Below the pieces are notes generated by a model, which was not told where the DNA came from, did not search any database, and worked only from the letters and a program-made list of their open reading frames with translations. From Pseudobdellovibrionaceae bacterium (lineage in GTDB: Bacteria; Bdellovibrionota; Bdellovibrionia; Bdellovibrionales; UBA1609): a stretch of DNA of 64,000 nucleotides. The translations under genes were made by a program, and so were the position numbers. This document shows positions 16,904 to 25,273 of this stretch, one piece after another (within the stretch, counting starts at the first letter, position 1; the number at the start of each line of letters is the position of its first letter). Location of the stretch: the NCBI GenBank assembly GCA_020635075.1, contig JACKAM010000001.1, positions 558,001-622,000 of the forward strand, read 5' to 3'.

Positions 16904-17926
16904 TTAGCGTGAGCCCTCGGTTGCGACTCGACGGCGAGTTGCCGACTCTCCAGTTTGGGGAGCAGACGGATCAAGGATGCCTGCCACCTTTTGGGCCGAG
17001 TCGTAGGGAGCGCAGTCTTTGCGTAGCCGTGTGACAAACTGCTCGCTGCCGATGCTGTGTTCTTTGTGGACGTTCACATGGGTCATGGTGAGGTCGACGG
17101 CAAGTTCCAAAACCTGAAGGCGATCCTCAGAGACCGGAATCACATCAGCGGACTCCAATTTGATGGTCGGCTGATCGGCGATGGTAAAGGACTCCCGCTT
17201 TAGGTGTGTGCAGGTCTTGGCGGGTTTGTCTTTGTAAATGCGAGCTCCTGTCTGGTGCTCATAAGCCCAGTCGCGGATCTTCGATTTACGATTGGGCGAA
17301 TGAAGGGTGCGCGTGTGATCAGGAGTGACCGCTCCTTGAAGCGTAATGACAGTTGCCCGAGAAAGCAATGAGCCGGAATCTGGCTCAACATAGACGCCAC
17401 GAGAGCCGGACTCCATCACGGCTAAAAGGCCAATGGCCGTGACAAAGGCCGCACCAAAATCAATCGAATGAACGGGGTGGTAGCCAGGGATGTAAGAGAC
17501 CTTCGAATGGTCTGGAGTGCCTGGGACTTTAAGGTTGTGGCGCTTCACCTCAGTATCGCATTCGGCGGCGTCGAGCCTTTCAAGATCTTGAATGTGGCGC
17601 TTAACTCCCTGGGCATCGGTGTAGTGAGTGTAGACTTTCACATCATCTTTGGTCACCGCCATGATGCCGGTGATTTTACCTTCCTTGCGAACCGGGTAGA
17701 GTAATGGCTTATCCTGACCTGTGTAGATGGGCATGTCGTAGTCTTTGAGGGAGCTCCCTTTGTCCGAGCCCGGATAGTGATTGCTGCCGGCCATTGAGTT
17801 TAAGCACTGATAGGCCTGAGCTAAGCGTTGCTTTTTAAGGGCTACGGCATCTTCTTGCCCCTCAAAGCCTTGGGCTTGAAATCCAACCAGAGCCAATAGG
17901 GTGATGGTTATTACACTCTTCTTCAT
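16904..17926 (-). CDS. Secreted protein, function unknown
   Basis: The 340-residue product has a signal peptide (MKKSVITITLLALVGFQAQG) and a ribosome site with GGAGGAAG just upstream of the ATG. The mature protein mixes charged and beta-rich segments. A hydrophobic patch (AAFVTAIGLLAVMESG) near the middle may be a buried strand rather than a membrane span. It is followed by the Cys-rich secreted protein gene after 12 nt, suggesting co-expression. I recognise no domain. Confidence 0.72.
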   Translation of the reverse strand: MKKSVITITLLALVGFQAQGFEGQEDAVALKKQRLAQAYQCLNSMAGSNHYPGSDKGSSLKDYDMPIYTGQDKPLLYPVRKEGKITGIMAVTKDDVKVYTHYTDAQGVKRHIQDLERLDAAECDTEVKRHNLKVPGTPDHSKVSYIPGYHPVHSIDFGAAFVTAIGLLAVMESGSRGVYVEPDSGSLLSRATVITLQGAVTPDHTRTLHSPNRKSKIRDWAYEHQTGARIYKDKPAKTCTHLKRESFTIADQPTIKLESADVIPVSEDRLQVLELAVDLTMTHVNVHKEHSIGSEQFVTRLRKDCAPYDSAQKVAGILDPSAPQTGESATRRRVATEGSR

Positions 17927-18086
17927 AGGGTCTTCCTCCTCATCAGGTTCAATCCTGCTACCCGTGCCAGTCGATGCATTTAACTACTGCAACCAGATGG
18001 CCTAATGAGCTGAAATCTATGGGGATTTGTCTTGAGGGTGACCGATTTTGGTCACTCAGGTGGCAAGTTTTTAAACACCTGGGTTG

Positions 18087-18938
18087 TTAAGGGGAGGATG
18101 CACACCGACAGCCAATGGAGTAATCCGAGTAGCCAGGCCCGTGGGCGACCGTCCGATAAAAGATGGTCGAAGCTTTCTGCGGCCAGAGCCCGCCATTGAA
18201 TTGGCCTCTCGTATGTCCCTTGGAGTTTTTAAACGTGCCCTCCACCCATTGACCAAGAACACCAACCATGTCGCGGACTTTGTAGATGGACACGCAGCCC
18301 GGGCGAGGGACCCTAAGTGGTTGGTTGACCGAGAGGTCATTCATCGGTGCACCCTTTTTTATGGGATAAACCGCATCGGGGTAGAGGCAGAGATTGCTTT
18401 CGGTTCCGGCCGAGGCCAGCAGCCACTCGTTGTTAGTGGGGAGTCTCATCCCACGCGATCGGCAGTAGTCCTGGCACTTGTGATAGCTAAAGTTGCCCTC
18501 AGGTAATCCCTTTGCATCTTTTTTGAGGTCGATGTCCATGCACACTTTGGTGGAGTATTTTTTGGAACAAACCAGTTGTGTGCCTTCAGGGCAATTGAGG
18601 TTTTGCTCGCAACCACCGCTTTGTGCGAACTTGGTTTTGTCATTCGGTTGCGGCTTAAATTTATTGCGGTTGTTGGTCTTGCCACAACTGCCGATGGCCG
18701 CACAACCGGCCGTCAGATCGGGGAGAAGATTGTCCACGTCGGCGCAGTGCTGAGCCAGGCCTTTGAGTCCCTCTCCCAGGCCACCATGAAGCTGATTGCA
18801 CGACAGCCCCTGGTGTTGCGAGGTCTCAGCCCTTGCGGTCCCTGCCTGACCGACAAGGCCGGGCGTGGGTAGGCCCCATAGAAGGCTTGCCGCCACCAAG
18901 GGCAATAGTTCAGCTAGTTTTAAGGGGCTCCAACTCAT
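18087..18938 (-). CDS. Secreted SUMF1/formylglycine-generating-enzyme-fold protein
   Basis: The 283-residue product has an N-terminal signal-like segment (LLPLVAASLLWGLPTPG) and a Cys-rich linker. The C-terminal half matches the FGE-sulfatase (C-type-lectin-like) fold: YHKCQDYCRSRGMRLPTNNEW, then VRDMVGVLGQWVEG, then a closing YSIGCRCASS. True FGEs convert Cys to formylglycine in sulfatases. Many bacterial homologues have other or structural roles, and this copy is short, so catalytic activity is not assured. It may form an operon with the secreted genes downstream, although a gap of about 160 nt separates them. Confidence 0.75.
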   Translation of the reverse strand: MSWSPLKLAELLPLVAASLLWGLPTPGLVGQAGTARAETSQHQGLSCNQLHGGLGEGLKGLAQHCADVDNLLPDLTAGCAAIGSCGKTNNRNKFKPQPNDKTKFAQSGGCEQNLNCPEGTQLVCSKKYSTKVCMDIDLKKDAKGLPEGNFSYHKCQDYCRSRGMRLPTNNEWLLASAGTESNLCLYPDAVYPIKKGAPMNDLSVNQPLRVPRPGCVSIYKVRDMVGVLGQWVEGTFKNSKGHTRGQFNGGLWPQKASTIFYRTVAHGPGYSDYSIGCRCASSP

Positions 18939-19186
18939 CAGGGGTTTCCGTCCTCGCGCAGGAAGGTACTATTTTAGCATTCCCAATGCTCTTCAGGGAA
19001 ATTTTATAAATGGTTAATATCATAGAACTTATCGGGCATTATTCGGAAGGTAGTGGGTTTGTCCTCTCCCAGCTGCTTGATTATTGGGCTTTCCCACTCG
19101 TCTGCAATTTTTTTGCTAAAGGCTGGAAATTAGAGGTTGAATCCCGATTGGCCCGCCGTTATATTGCTCCCTCATTCCACACACGC

Positions 19187-19263
<77 letters not shown>

Positions 19264-19280
19264 ATTTTAGGCGCTAGAAT

Positions 19281-19658
19281 ATGGCTTCAGTTGTCCAGTT
19301 CCAGAAAGCCCTCCAGGCAATGCACCAATCCTTTGATGCCTACATAGCCGAACAAGATGTCAACGTACAGAAGATGCTTCGCGATTCTGTCATCCAAAGA
19401 TTTGAATTTTGCGTGGAGTTGAGCTGGAAAACCTCAATGAAAGTTTTGGGCCTAATGACTTCTGCTCCCAAACCGGCGATCAGAGACATGGCCCGTGCTG
19501 GTCTCATCGATGACCCCGAGAGGTGGTTTAAGTTCATTGATGCCCGCAACAAGACCTCTCACACCTATGATGAGGAAATCGCCAAAGAAGTTCTCGAGGT
19601 TGCAGAGCAGTTTCTGCCCGAGGGATATGAACTTCTTAAGGCGCTGCAGACTCAATGA
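19281..19658 (+). CDS. HEPN-domain protein of a HEPN/MNT pair (HI0074 family, TIGR01987)
   Basis: The 125-residue all-helical protein matches the 'nucleotidyltransferase substrate binding' family. It has the QRFEFCVELSWKTSMKVL helix and the HEPN RNase motif RNxxxH at R89-H94 (DARNKTSHTYDE). It starts 17 nt after the tRNA-Asp gene and its stop overlaps the MNT start (ATGA). In characterised pairs the HEPN partner is an RNase toxin neutralised, often by adenylylation, by the MNT partner. The intact motif suggests that role here. Confidence 0.92.
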   Translation: MASVVQFQKALQAMHQSFDAYIAEQDVNVQKMLRDSVIQRFEFCVELSWKTSMKVLGLMTSAPKPAIRDMARAGLIDDPERWFKFIDARNKTSHTYDEEIAKEVLEVAEQFLPEGYELLKALQTQ

Positions 19659-19960
19659 AGTTTGGTCTTTCCGACGAGCATTGGAAGTTAGTCCTGGACC
19701 TGGCGGTAAACCCACTGAAATCGAAGGGTGCCCAAGTGTGGGTATTTGGCTCTCGGGCGAGGGGCGACCATGTGCGGTTTTCCGATTTGGACATCCTCTT
19801 TGCTGCCGAAGATGGTGAATCCTTTACTCTCGGCGAAATTGGATCAATTAAAGAGGCTTTAGAGGAGTCTGACCTTCCTGTTCGAGTGGACTTGGTAGAT
19901 GACCGAGTCCTAGCGAAGGACTATCGAGAAGGTGTTGAGCGGGACCGAATCGAAATCTGA
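19655..19960 (+). CDS. MNT-type minimal nucleotidyltransferase (antitoxin partner)
   Basis: The 101-residue protein has the pol-beta-superfamily signature GSRARGD at 32-38 followed by SDLDI (43-47), with a third acidic residue in VRVDLVDD. It overlaps the HEPN gene by 4 nt. MNT proteins of this kind adenylylate their HEPN partner. The catalytic motif is intact. Confidence 0.93.
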   Translation: MKFGLSDEHWKLVLDLAVNPLKSKGAQVWVFGSRARGDHVRFSDLDILFAAEDGESFTLGEIGSIKEALEESDLPVRVDLVDDRVLAKDYREGVERDRIEI

Positions 19961-20125
19961 TCCACCCAGTCCTTATTGGCAATTGTGATCAAGCCTGTAA
20001 AGCTAAGAGAGTCTCGGTCGTCAATATCCAAAATTGTTTCCCCTCTGGAATCTCAGCCTGCGCTTTCGACAGGCGCTTGAGTCCAAATCCTTTACCATAC
20101 TTGGTAGATAAACTAAGATGGATTA

Positions 20126-20938
20126 ATGAAGTCTAAATTGGTCGGGATAGTCGGAATTTCGCTGGTGCTTTTTTTTGGTCTTTGGGGTTTCTGGTATGAG
20201 CCGGGCCATGGGCATCACATCAAAACCTATTCCATCGATGTGGAGCCTTGGATTGGCCGCAGTTACAGAGTGGCCGTTCTGGCAGATCTTCATGTGGGAT
20301 CTCCCTATAATGGACTGGCTAAACTTGAGGAGATTGTTTCTGCCACGAATGAATCTCAGCCAGATCTGATTCTTATTGCCGGAGATTTTGTTATTCATGG
20401 TGTTGTAGGGGGCACGTATGTAGCTCCTCAGGAGATGGTGCCACAGTTGTCTCGGTTGAGAGCCAAAGACGGAGTTTTTGCCGTATTGGGTAACCATGAT
20501 CATTGGTTGGATGCCGGGGAGGTGACCCGGGCCCTTGAGGAAGCGGGAATTCCCGTATTGACTAATCGAGCGGTTTTTATGGGGCAGTATTGGCTCGTGG
20601 GAATTGATGATGAGATGGCTGGGAGTCCAGATATCATTGGTGCCTTTCAGAAAGTGACAGGTGACGAGCCAGTCCTACTGTTTACGCACAACCCAGATAT
20701 TTTTCCTATGGTACCGGATAAAGTATCTTTGACTATTGCTGGGCATACCCACGGGGGCCAGGTTTACCTTCCCATCATTGGGCGACCGATTGTTCCGTCA
20801 AAATTTGGCGAGCGCTTTGCCATTGGGCATATCAAAGAGGGCGACAAGCAGATGTTTGTTAATCCTGGGACAGGGACTAGCATTATTCCCGTCAGGTTTT
20901 TGGTGCCGCCGGAGATCTCCATTGTCGAGATTCACTAG
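20126..20938 (+). CDS. Membrane-anchored metallophosphoesterase (YaeI/YkuE-like)
   Basis: The 270-residue protein has an N-terminal transmembrane or signal segment (VGIVGISLVLFFGLWGFWYEPG). The calcineurin-like motifs are in order: DLHVGS, GDFVIHG, GNHDHW, FTHNPD, and GHTHGGQV. All dimetal ligands are present. Relatives hydrolyse phosphodiester or pyrophosphate bonds of phospholipid and lipid A precursors at the membrane. The substrate here is not determinable. It is a single gene. Confidence 0.92.
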   Translation: MKSKLVGIVGISLVLFFGLWGFWYEPGHGHHIKTYSIDVEPWIGRSYRVAVLADLHVGSPYNGLAKLEEIVSATNESQPDLILIAGDFVIHGVVGGTYVAPQEMVPQLSRLRAKDGVFAVLGNHDHWLDAGEVTRALEEAGIPVLTNRAVFMGQYWLVGIDDEMAGSPDIIGAFQKVTGDEPVLLFTHNPDIFPMVPDKVSLTIAGHTHGGQVYLPIIGRPIVPSKFGERFAIGHIKEGDKQMFVNPGTGTSIIPVRFLVPPEISIVEIH

Positions 20939-21137
20939 TGGTATTCTGGGAGATCAAAAAGCAGGGGGCCGATGGTCCGAATCTCGACCCTGAAAAGCCT
21001 AGGATCCATTTCACAGTGATGAGGGGGCTGTCCCTCTCCTTGCAATCACGGGAGATCGAAGGGAGCGGTTGAGTGAAATGGCCGAGTCCCTGTCTAAGCT
21101 TCGGGCTATATTGCTGATTTTACGAAGAATATAGTTG

Positions 21138-21165
21138 TTGTGGTGCCCGGTAGGTAGGGTATAAT
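21138..21165 (+). promoter_or_regulatory. Promoter of the AbrB/Doc toxin-antitoxin operon
   Basis: TTGTGG (21138-21143) and a consensus TATAAT (21160-21165) are separated by 16 bp, upstream of the antitoxin ATG at 21204. Confidence 0.6.
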
Positions 21166-21168
21166 TAG

Positions 21169-21190
21169 GGTATACCTATGTTATAACATA
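21169..21190. promoter_or_regulatory. Palindromic operator candidate of the toxin-antitoxin operon
   Basis: Two adjacent perfect palindromes, GGTATACC (21169-21176) and TATGTTATAACATA (21177-21190), lie between the -10 box and the antitoxin start. This is where type II antitoxins usually bind to repress their own operon. Confidence 0.6.
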
Positions 21191-21203
21191 CCGGAGATGA
21201 GGA

Positions 21204-21437
21204 ATGAAGACTTTGCCGTTGAGGAAGATTGGCAACTCTCAAGGAGTTATATTGGAGAAAACCATACTGGAACTTGTAGGAGCAGATGATCAGAACGCGG
21301 TTTTTGCTCTGAACATTGAAAATGGTGAAATTCGCTTGCGGCCGCTCACTCGCGCTGAGCAAAAGGAAATGATTAAGAAGGCCGCCAAGAAGGTCACCAA
21401 GGACCAAGCTCGAATCTTGAAGAAGCTTTCTGAGTAA
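21204..21437 (+). CDS. AbrB/MazE-type antitoxin
   Basis: The 77-residue protein opens with the swapped-hairpin AbrB signature (LPLRKIGNSQGVILEKTIL), followed by the second strand pair FALNIENGEIRLRPL. A Lys-rich helical tail (EMIKKAAKKVTKDQARILKKL) presumably wraps the toxin. It is separated from the Doc gene by 2 nt, and palindromic sites precede it. Confidence 0.92.
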   Translation: MKTLPLRKIGNSQGVILEKTILELVGADDQNAVFALNIENGEIRLRPLTRAEQKEMIKKAAKKVTKDQARILKKLSE

Positions 21438-21439
21438 TC

Positions 21440-21856
21440 ATGGCAGCGAAGGTGATCGGTTACATTTATCTCGATGAAGATGACGTCCGGGAAATCCACC
21501 AGGAGCAATTGGCTCATTTTGGTGGACAGCCTGGTGTCCGCAACCAGGAAGGTCTGGCAAGTGCGGTAAGTCAACCCCAAGCAACATTTGGGGGTGAGGA
21601 CCTTTACCCAGATGCATTTACAAAAGCGGCAATTCTGGCATATTGTATTGCCGAAAATCAGGTTTTCGTCGATGGCAATAAGCGAACTGGGCTTGTCGCC
21701 GCATTGACCTTTTTGAGTGTAAATGGCCACGAGATTCCGTCCGCAGAAGATCGCCTTTATGATGCCATGATAGCCATTGCCAAAAAAGAAATGAGCAAGG
21801 ATGAGTTGGCCGAGCTTTTTCGTACCTTGGCAGGTGAATTCAAATCCAAAGAGTGA
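21440..21856 (+). CDS. doc: Doc-type Fic-fold toxin (death-on-curing family), catalytic His replaced
   Basis: The 138-residue protein aligns with the Doc family. It has RNQEGLASAVSQPQATFGG, LAYCIAENQVFVDGNKRTG and NGHEI. The Fic motif normally reads HxFxDGNKR; here it is Q74-V-F-V-D-G-N-K-R, so the catalytic His is Gln while the D, N, K and R that bind the nucleotide are kept. Doc phosphorylates EF-Tu in phage P1. Loss of the His would be expected to weaken or change catalysis. It is paired with an AbrB-type rather than a Phd-type antitoxin. Confidence 0.9.
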   Translation: MAAKVIGYIYLDEDDVREIHQEQLAHFGGQPGVRNQEGLASAVSQPQATFGGEDLYPDAFTKAAILAYCIAENQVFVDGNKRTGLVAALTFLSVNGHEIPSAEDRLYDAMIAIAKKEMSKDELAELFRTLAGEFKSKE

Positions 21857-21919
21857 CCCCTTACTGATCGATACATCTGGGTTTTCGCTCATCGGGAATT
21901 GATGGCGATGGGGCGGGGA

Positions 21920-23857
21920 CTAGACCTGGGCTTCTAGGGATCCCAAGCACTCCGCAACGGCATCACGCAGGTCCTCAAAGCCAAAGGGCTTTGGGAGGAA
22001 CTTCCGCACACCTACGTCGTTTTCAAAGCTGCACTTGATCAGCTCTCCGTATCCAGAGGCCAAAATAACTGGGAGACTCGGGCGAAGGGACTGGATCTGG
22101 CTGATGATCTGTTTGCCGGTCATAAGGGGCATGGCATGATCCGTGATCACCAGATCAAAGGTGTCAGGCTCATTATGAAGTTTTTCTGAGGCCTCCATAC
22201 CATTGTTGATCACCGTCACTTCATAGCCCAGACTTACGAGATTCATTTGGTAGAGTTCAGCCAAATGGGGTTCGTCTTCGACCACAAGTATATGTCCGTG
22301 CCTGGAGCTGGGCGGAGTTTCGGATCTAGAGACGTTGCGATCAGGTAGACACTCATCCGTTGTTGGCAGGCAAATTGTGACGAGAGTTCCTTGGTTGGTT
22401 TTACTTTTTAGACTGATCGTGCCACCGAGGTTTTTGACGATATTGTGAACCACAGAAAGGCCAAGGCCTGTTCCTTTGCCAACTTCCTTGGTCGTAAAAA
22501 AGGGATCGAACACCTTGTCCTGGAGGTTTTCGGGGATTCCCAATCCATTATCCCTTATGGTCAGTTTCACTGAGGGTGTCGAGCCAGAAAGGTGAGGAGA
22601 GTCCAAAGAGTCTCTCTCCAGACCAATCTCGATCACCCCTCCGCGTTCCTCCATCGACTGACATGAGTTGCTGCACACGTTGAAAATGATTTGGTGAATT
22701 TGCGTTGGGTCGGACAGGACGCGCAATCCCCCGTCTTCGAGCTTCGAGCGGATTTCTATGTGGTGAGGAGTTGTCGCCTTAAGGGTGTTGACTGCGGACT
22801 TGACCGCCTCAGCGAGAACAAGGGGTTCGCGCTTGCCCGATTCCTTGCGGCTGAAAGTTAATATTTGATCGATCAGGCGTTTGCCCCGTTCCTGAGCTTC
22901 GAGAATATAATCAATCGACCTGGCGATTTCGCTTTGAGACGAGTCCCCAACTTTGTCTCTGATGTTTTCAGAAAAACCTCTGATGATGGCCAGAATATTA
23001 TTAAAGTCGTGGGCGATACCTCCGGCCAAGGTTCCCAGAGCTTCCATTTTCTGCGACTGGCGTAGTTGAAGTTCTAGTTTCTTTTTCTCATTAATGTCCT
23101 GAATGGTCCCCATCATTTGCAGGGGCATTTGATCTTCATTCCGCAGGACGGTCCCCTGGGCCCTGGTGTAGATCATCTCGCCATTGCTTTTGATGACGCG
23201 AAACTCAATGTCGTAGGGCGAGTCTTTAGCTACAGTTTCTTCAACGGCAGCCACCACCATCTCCCGATCCTCTGGGTGCACACGTTCTAAAAAGCCCTCA
23301 AAGGAAGGGGTGAACTCAGATTCAGAGACGCCGAAGAGTTCATAGGTCCCTGATGACCAAAACAAATCACTGTTTTGAATGTTCCAGTACCAGTGGCCCA
23401 TTCTGGTGAGGGCCTCGACTCTTTTCAAGATAGCTTCACTTTTGCGAATGCGACCGGCTGAAGCCTCAGCCAAACTCATGTCTCGGGCCACGGCAAACAC
23501 CAGTTTGGATTTGAGATCAGGTACGGCCGTCCAGGCCAACCATTTGTATTCGCCATTTTTGCACAACAGACGGTTTTCAAGGTACTCCACATTTTGCTCG
23601 GACCGGAGTTTCTGTTCTGCCTCCAATGTCGATTCCATATCGTCCGGGTGGAGAAGCTCCATGTAGGGAATTTTCAGAAGCTCCTCTCGGGAATACCCCA
23701 GAGCTCTTTCGAAGGCCGGATTGAACTGACGAAGGAATCCTCCCACATCGGCCACACAAAGTAGGTCGATGGACTCTTCAAATAATCGAAAAATGTTAAT
23801 GTCTAAATCTCTTGAATCGGTTGGCAAATTGAACCCCTTGGAATAAGGGGTTATCAT
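21920..23857 (-). CDS. Hybrid sensor histidine kinase (PAS-PAS-HisKA-HATPase-REC)
   Basis: I prefer the ATG at 23857 (645 residues) over a TTG at 23926. Two PAS domains come first (about 20-130 and 145-255; the second has HPEDREMV and a PAC segment). The dimerisation box GTLAGGIAHDFNNILA follows with H283. Then come the ATPase boxes (NVCSNSCQSM, DNGLGIP, GTGLGLSVVHNIV) and a C-terminal receiver with phospho-acceptor in VITDHAMP. It has no transmembrane helix, so it is a cytoplasmic sensor. No cognate regulator is adjacent; output is probably through a phosphorelay. Confidence 0.95.
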   Translation of the reverse strand: MITPYSKGFNLPTDSRDLDINIFRLFEESIDLLCVADVGGFLRQFNPAFERALGYSREELLKIPYMELLHPDDMESTLEAEQKLRSEQNVEYLENRLLCKNGEYKWLAWTAVPDLKSKLVFAVARDMSLAEASAGRIRKSEAILKRVEALTRMGHWYWNIQNSDLFWSSGTYELFGVSESEFTPSFEGFLERVHPEDREMVVAAVEETVAKDSPYDIEFRVIKSNGEMIYTRAQGTVLRNEDQMPLQMMGTIQDINEKKKLELQLRQSQKMEALGTLAGGIAHDFNNILAIIRGFSENIRDKVGDSSQSEIARSIDYILEAQERGKRLIDQILTFSRKESGKREPLVLAEAVKSAVNTLKATTPHHIEIRSKLEDGGLRVLSDPTQIHQIIFNVCSNSCQSMEERGGVIEIGLERDSLDSPHLSGSTPSVKLTIRDNGLGIPENLQDKVFDPFFTTKEVGKGTGLGLSVVHNIVKNLGGTISLKSKTNQGTLVTICLPTTDECLPDRNVSRSETPPSSRHGHILVVEDEPHLAELYQMNLVSLGYEVTVINNGMEASEKLHNEPDTFDLVITDHAMPLMTGKQIISQIQSLRPSLPVILASGYGELIKCSFENDVGVRKFLPKPFGFEDLRDAVAECLGSLEAQV

Positions 23858-23870
23858 TGAGCGACTAAAA

Positions 23871-23894
23871 TTTACAGTAAATATTTGCTGTAAA
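23871..23894. promoter_or_regulatory. 24-bp palindrome upstream of the hybrid kinase
   Basis: TTTACAGTAAATATTTGCTGTAAA is self-complementary except for one pair. It ends 13 bp before the preferred ATG, so a bound protein would block transcription or translation start. It lies inside the longer TTG-started reading frame, which is one argument for the shorter start. Confidence 0.5.
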
Positions 23895-24076
23895 TGCCCC
23901 GCCTCTAAGGCTCCATTTCCCGCCAAATTAGATCAGGCAAGCTGGCAGCTTATTCCAATTATCAGCAGTTTGATTGTGATGCAGAGGGCGCTGATTTGGC
24001 GTTCAACATTGTCAAACGAGCCATGTTGGCCGGCGGTCTTCTTCGTATTCTAAAAATGCGTAATGAGGCCTGTACC

Positions 24077-24086
24077 TAGGCACCTA
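24077..24086. repeat. Solo TAGGCACCTA repeat core overlapping a stop codon
   Basis: This is the inverted form of the 10-mer at 15450. It includes the stop codon of the pseudouridine synthase gene. Confidence 0.4.
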
Positions 24087-24743
24087 AGCACAATCGAGCT
24101 GTGACAGAAGATCACGCAACCTTTTGGGGAGGTCACAGCTGAGCTGGAGTCGTTCTCCTGTGTAAGGATGGATAAACGAAATATAGTGGCAGTGAAGGAA
24201 GAGTCGGTGGAAATCATACTGATCTCGAAACCTCCGATTGAGCCAGCCCTTGCCGTATTGGACATCGCCGATAAGATGATGGCCTTCATAGGAGAGGTGG
24301 CGGCGAATTTGGTTTTTCCGCCGAGTAAAAATCTGTAATTCCAAGAGACTGTACTGGCTAAATGACTGCAAAACTCGATATCTAGTCAGGGCCTTTTGTT
24401 TGACCTTGTTTTCGTTGAAGAGCTCTCGGTCAAATTGGCCCTCAGGTTCCAGGTGTCCCAAGCAAAGAGCGGTATACTTTTTAATGGCCGTATCAGACTG
24501 GAGTTCAAATTGGAGTTTTTTGGCGGATTCAGAGCTGAGGGCAAAAGCCAAGCACCCCGAAGTTCCCCGGTCTAGTCTGTGGACAGGATAGATCCTTTGA
24601 CCCAATTGATCTCTGAGTGTCTGCAAAACTGCTGGAAACTGGCTAGCACCCTTTGTTCTGTGGACGACATACCCAGAAGGTTTATTGATGATGCAAAGAT
24701 CTTTGTCTTGGTACAGAGTTTCTAAGGTGTTGGTAGAAATCAT
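24084..24743 (-). CDS. RluA/TruC-family pseudouridine synthase
   Basis: The 219-residue protein has the catalytic motif HRLDRGTSG (Asp nucleophile) preceded by INKPSGYVVHRT. It continues with KKYTALCLG and RRKNQIRRHL, the usual order in the RluA family. No S4 domain is present, which fits the short TruC/RluC-like single-domain forms acting on tRNA or rRNA. It isomerises uridine to pseudouridine; the target position cannot be told from sequence. The ribosome site is weak. Confidence 0.93.
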   Translation of the reverse strand: MISTNTLETLYQDKDLCIINKPSGYVVHRTKGASQFPAVLQTLRDQLGQRIYPVHRLDRGTSGCLAFALSSESAKKLQFELQSDTAIKKYTALCLGHLEPEGQFDRELFNENKVKQKALTRYRVLQSFSQYSLLELQIFTRRKNQIRRHLSYEGHHLIGDVQYGKGWLNRRFRDQYDFHRLFLHCHYISFIHPYTGERLQLSCDLPKRLRDLLSQLDCA

Positions 24744-24780
24744 GGCTCAATTCTAAGAGAGATCTCTGGGAAATTCACCG

Positions 24781-24841
24781 CTTAGGTACCAAGTCCCATT
24801 TTGCCACGCACTGCGTGGAAAAAAGGTACTTGGTACCTAAG
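24781..24841. repeat. GGTACCAAGTCCC-type hairpin repeat
   Basis: Two 30-nt arms (CTTAGGTACCAAGT... and complement) match at 27 positions and meet around a single-base loop in a CACGCA/TGCGTG turn. It starts 22 nt beyond the stop of the YajD-type gene (reading on the minus strand). It shares the GGTACCAAGT core with the copies at 9932 and 16030. Confidence 0.82.
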
Positions 24842-24863
24842 CAAGGTGGCAGGCGCCTAATTT

Positions 24864-25211
24864 CTAGTTTTTTCTCTTCTTTTTGATAAGGTCGTCAAGT
24901 CCCGCAAAGGCCTTATGGGTGTGAGTTGTCTTTTGTTCTGCCGCTTTTGTGGCTGGTTCTTCTTCCCGGGCTTCGTAGACACGCAGTTTTGAGTGCTCGT
25001 TGTCGTGGCAGTAGATGCAGAGCAACTCCCAATTGCTGCCATCTAGAGGGTTGTTATCGTGATTGTGGTCCTTGTGGTGGACGGTTAGCTCCCGAAGGTT
25101 TTTACCATCAAACTCCCGCCCACAGGCAGCGCAGACCCACGGGTACATTTTTAAGGCCTTTTCTCGATAGTCATTCTGCCTGTCGCTCAATGGACTCACC
25201 CTTTCGGTCAA
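24864..25211 (-). CDS. yajD: YajD-family HNH nuclease
   Basis: The 115-residue protein closely follows E. coli YajD. It has a zinc CxxC (CAACGREF), VHHKDHNHDNNPLDGSNWELLC and IYCHDNEHSK, then a low-complexity linker and a basic C-terminus (LDDLIKKKRKN). All HNH and zinc residues are present. The cellular role of YajD proteins is poorly defined. Confidence 0.93.
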   Translation of the reverse strand: MTERVSPLSDRQNDYREKALKMYPWVCAACGREFDGKNLRELTVHHKDHNHDNNPLDGSNWELLCIYCHDNEHSKLRVYEAREEEPATKAAEQKTTHTHKAFAGLDDLIKKKRKN

Positions 25212-25273
25212 TTTAAGCCGTCGTCATCAGCCATTATATTGAATCTCACTCGGAATGCGAATAGAGTTCTCTT

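Noticed and set aside
21290..21892. Minus-strand open frame of 200 codons over the toxin-antitoxin genes
   Set aside because: AbrB and Doc on the plus strand have recognisable motifs, promoter and operator; the antisense frame has none.
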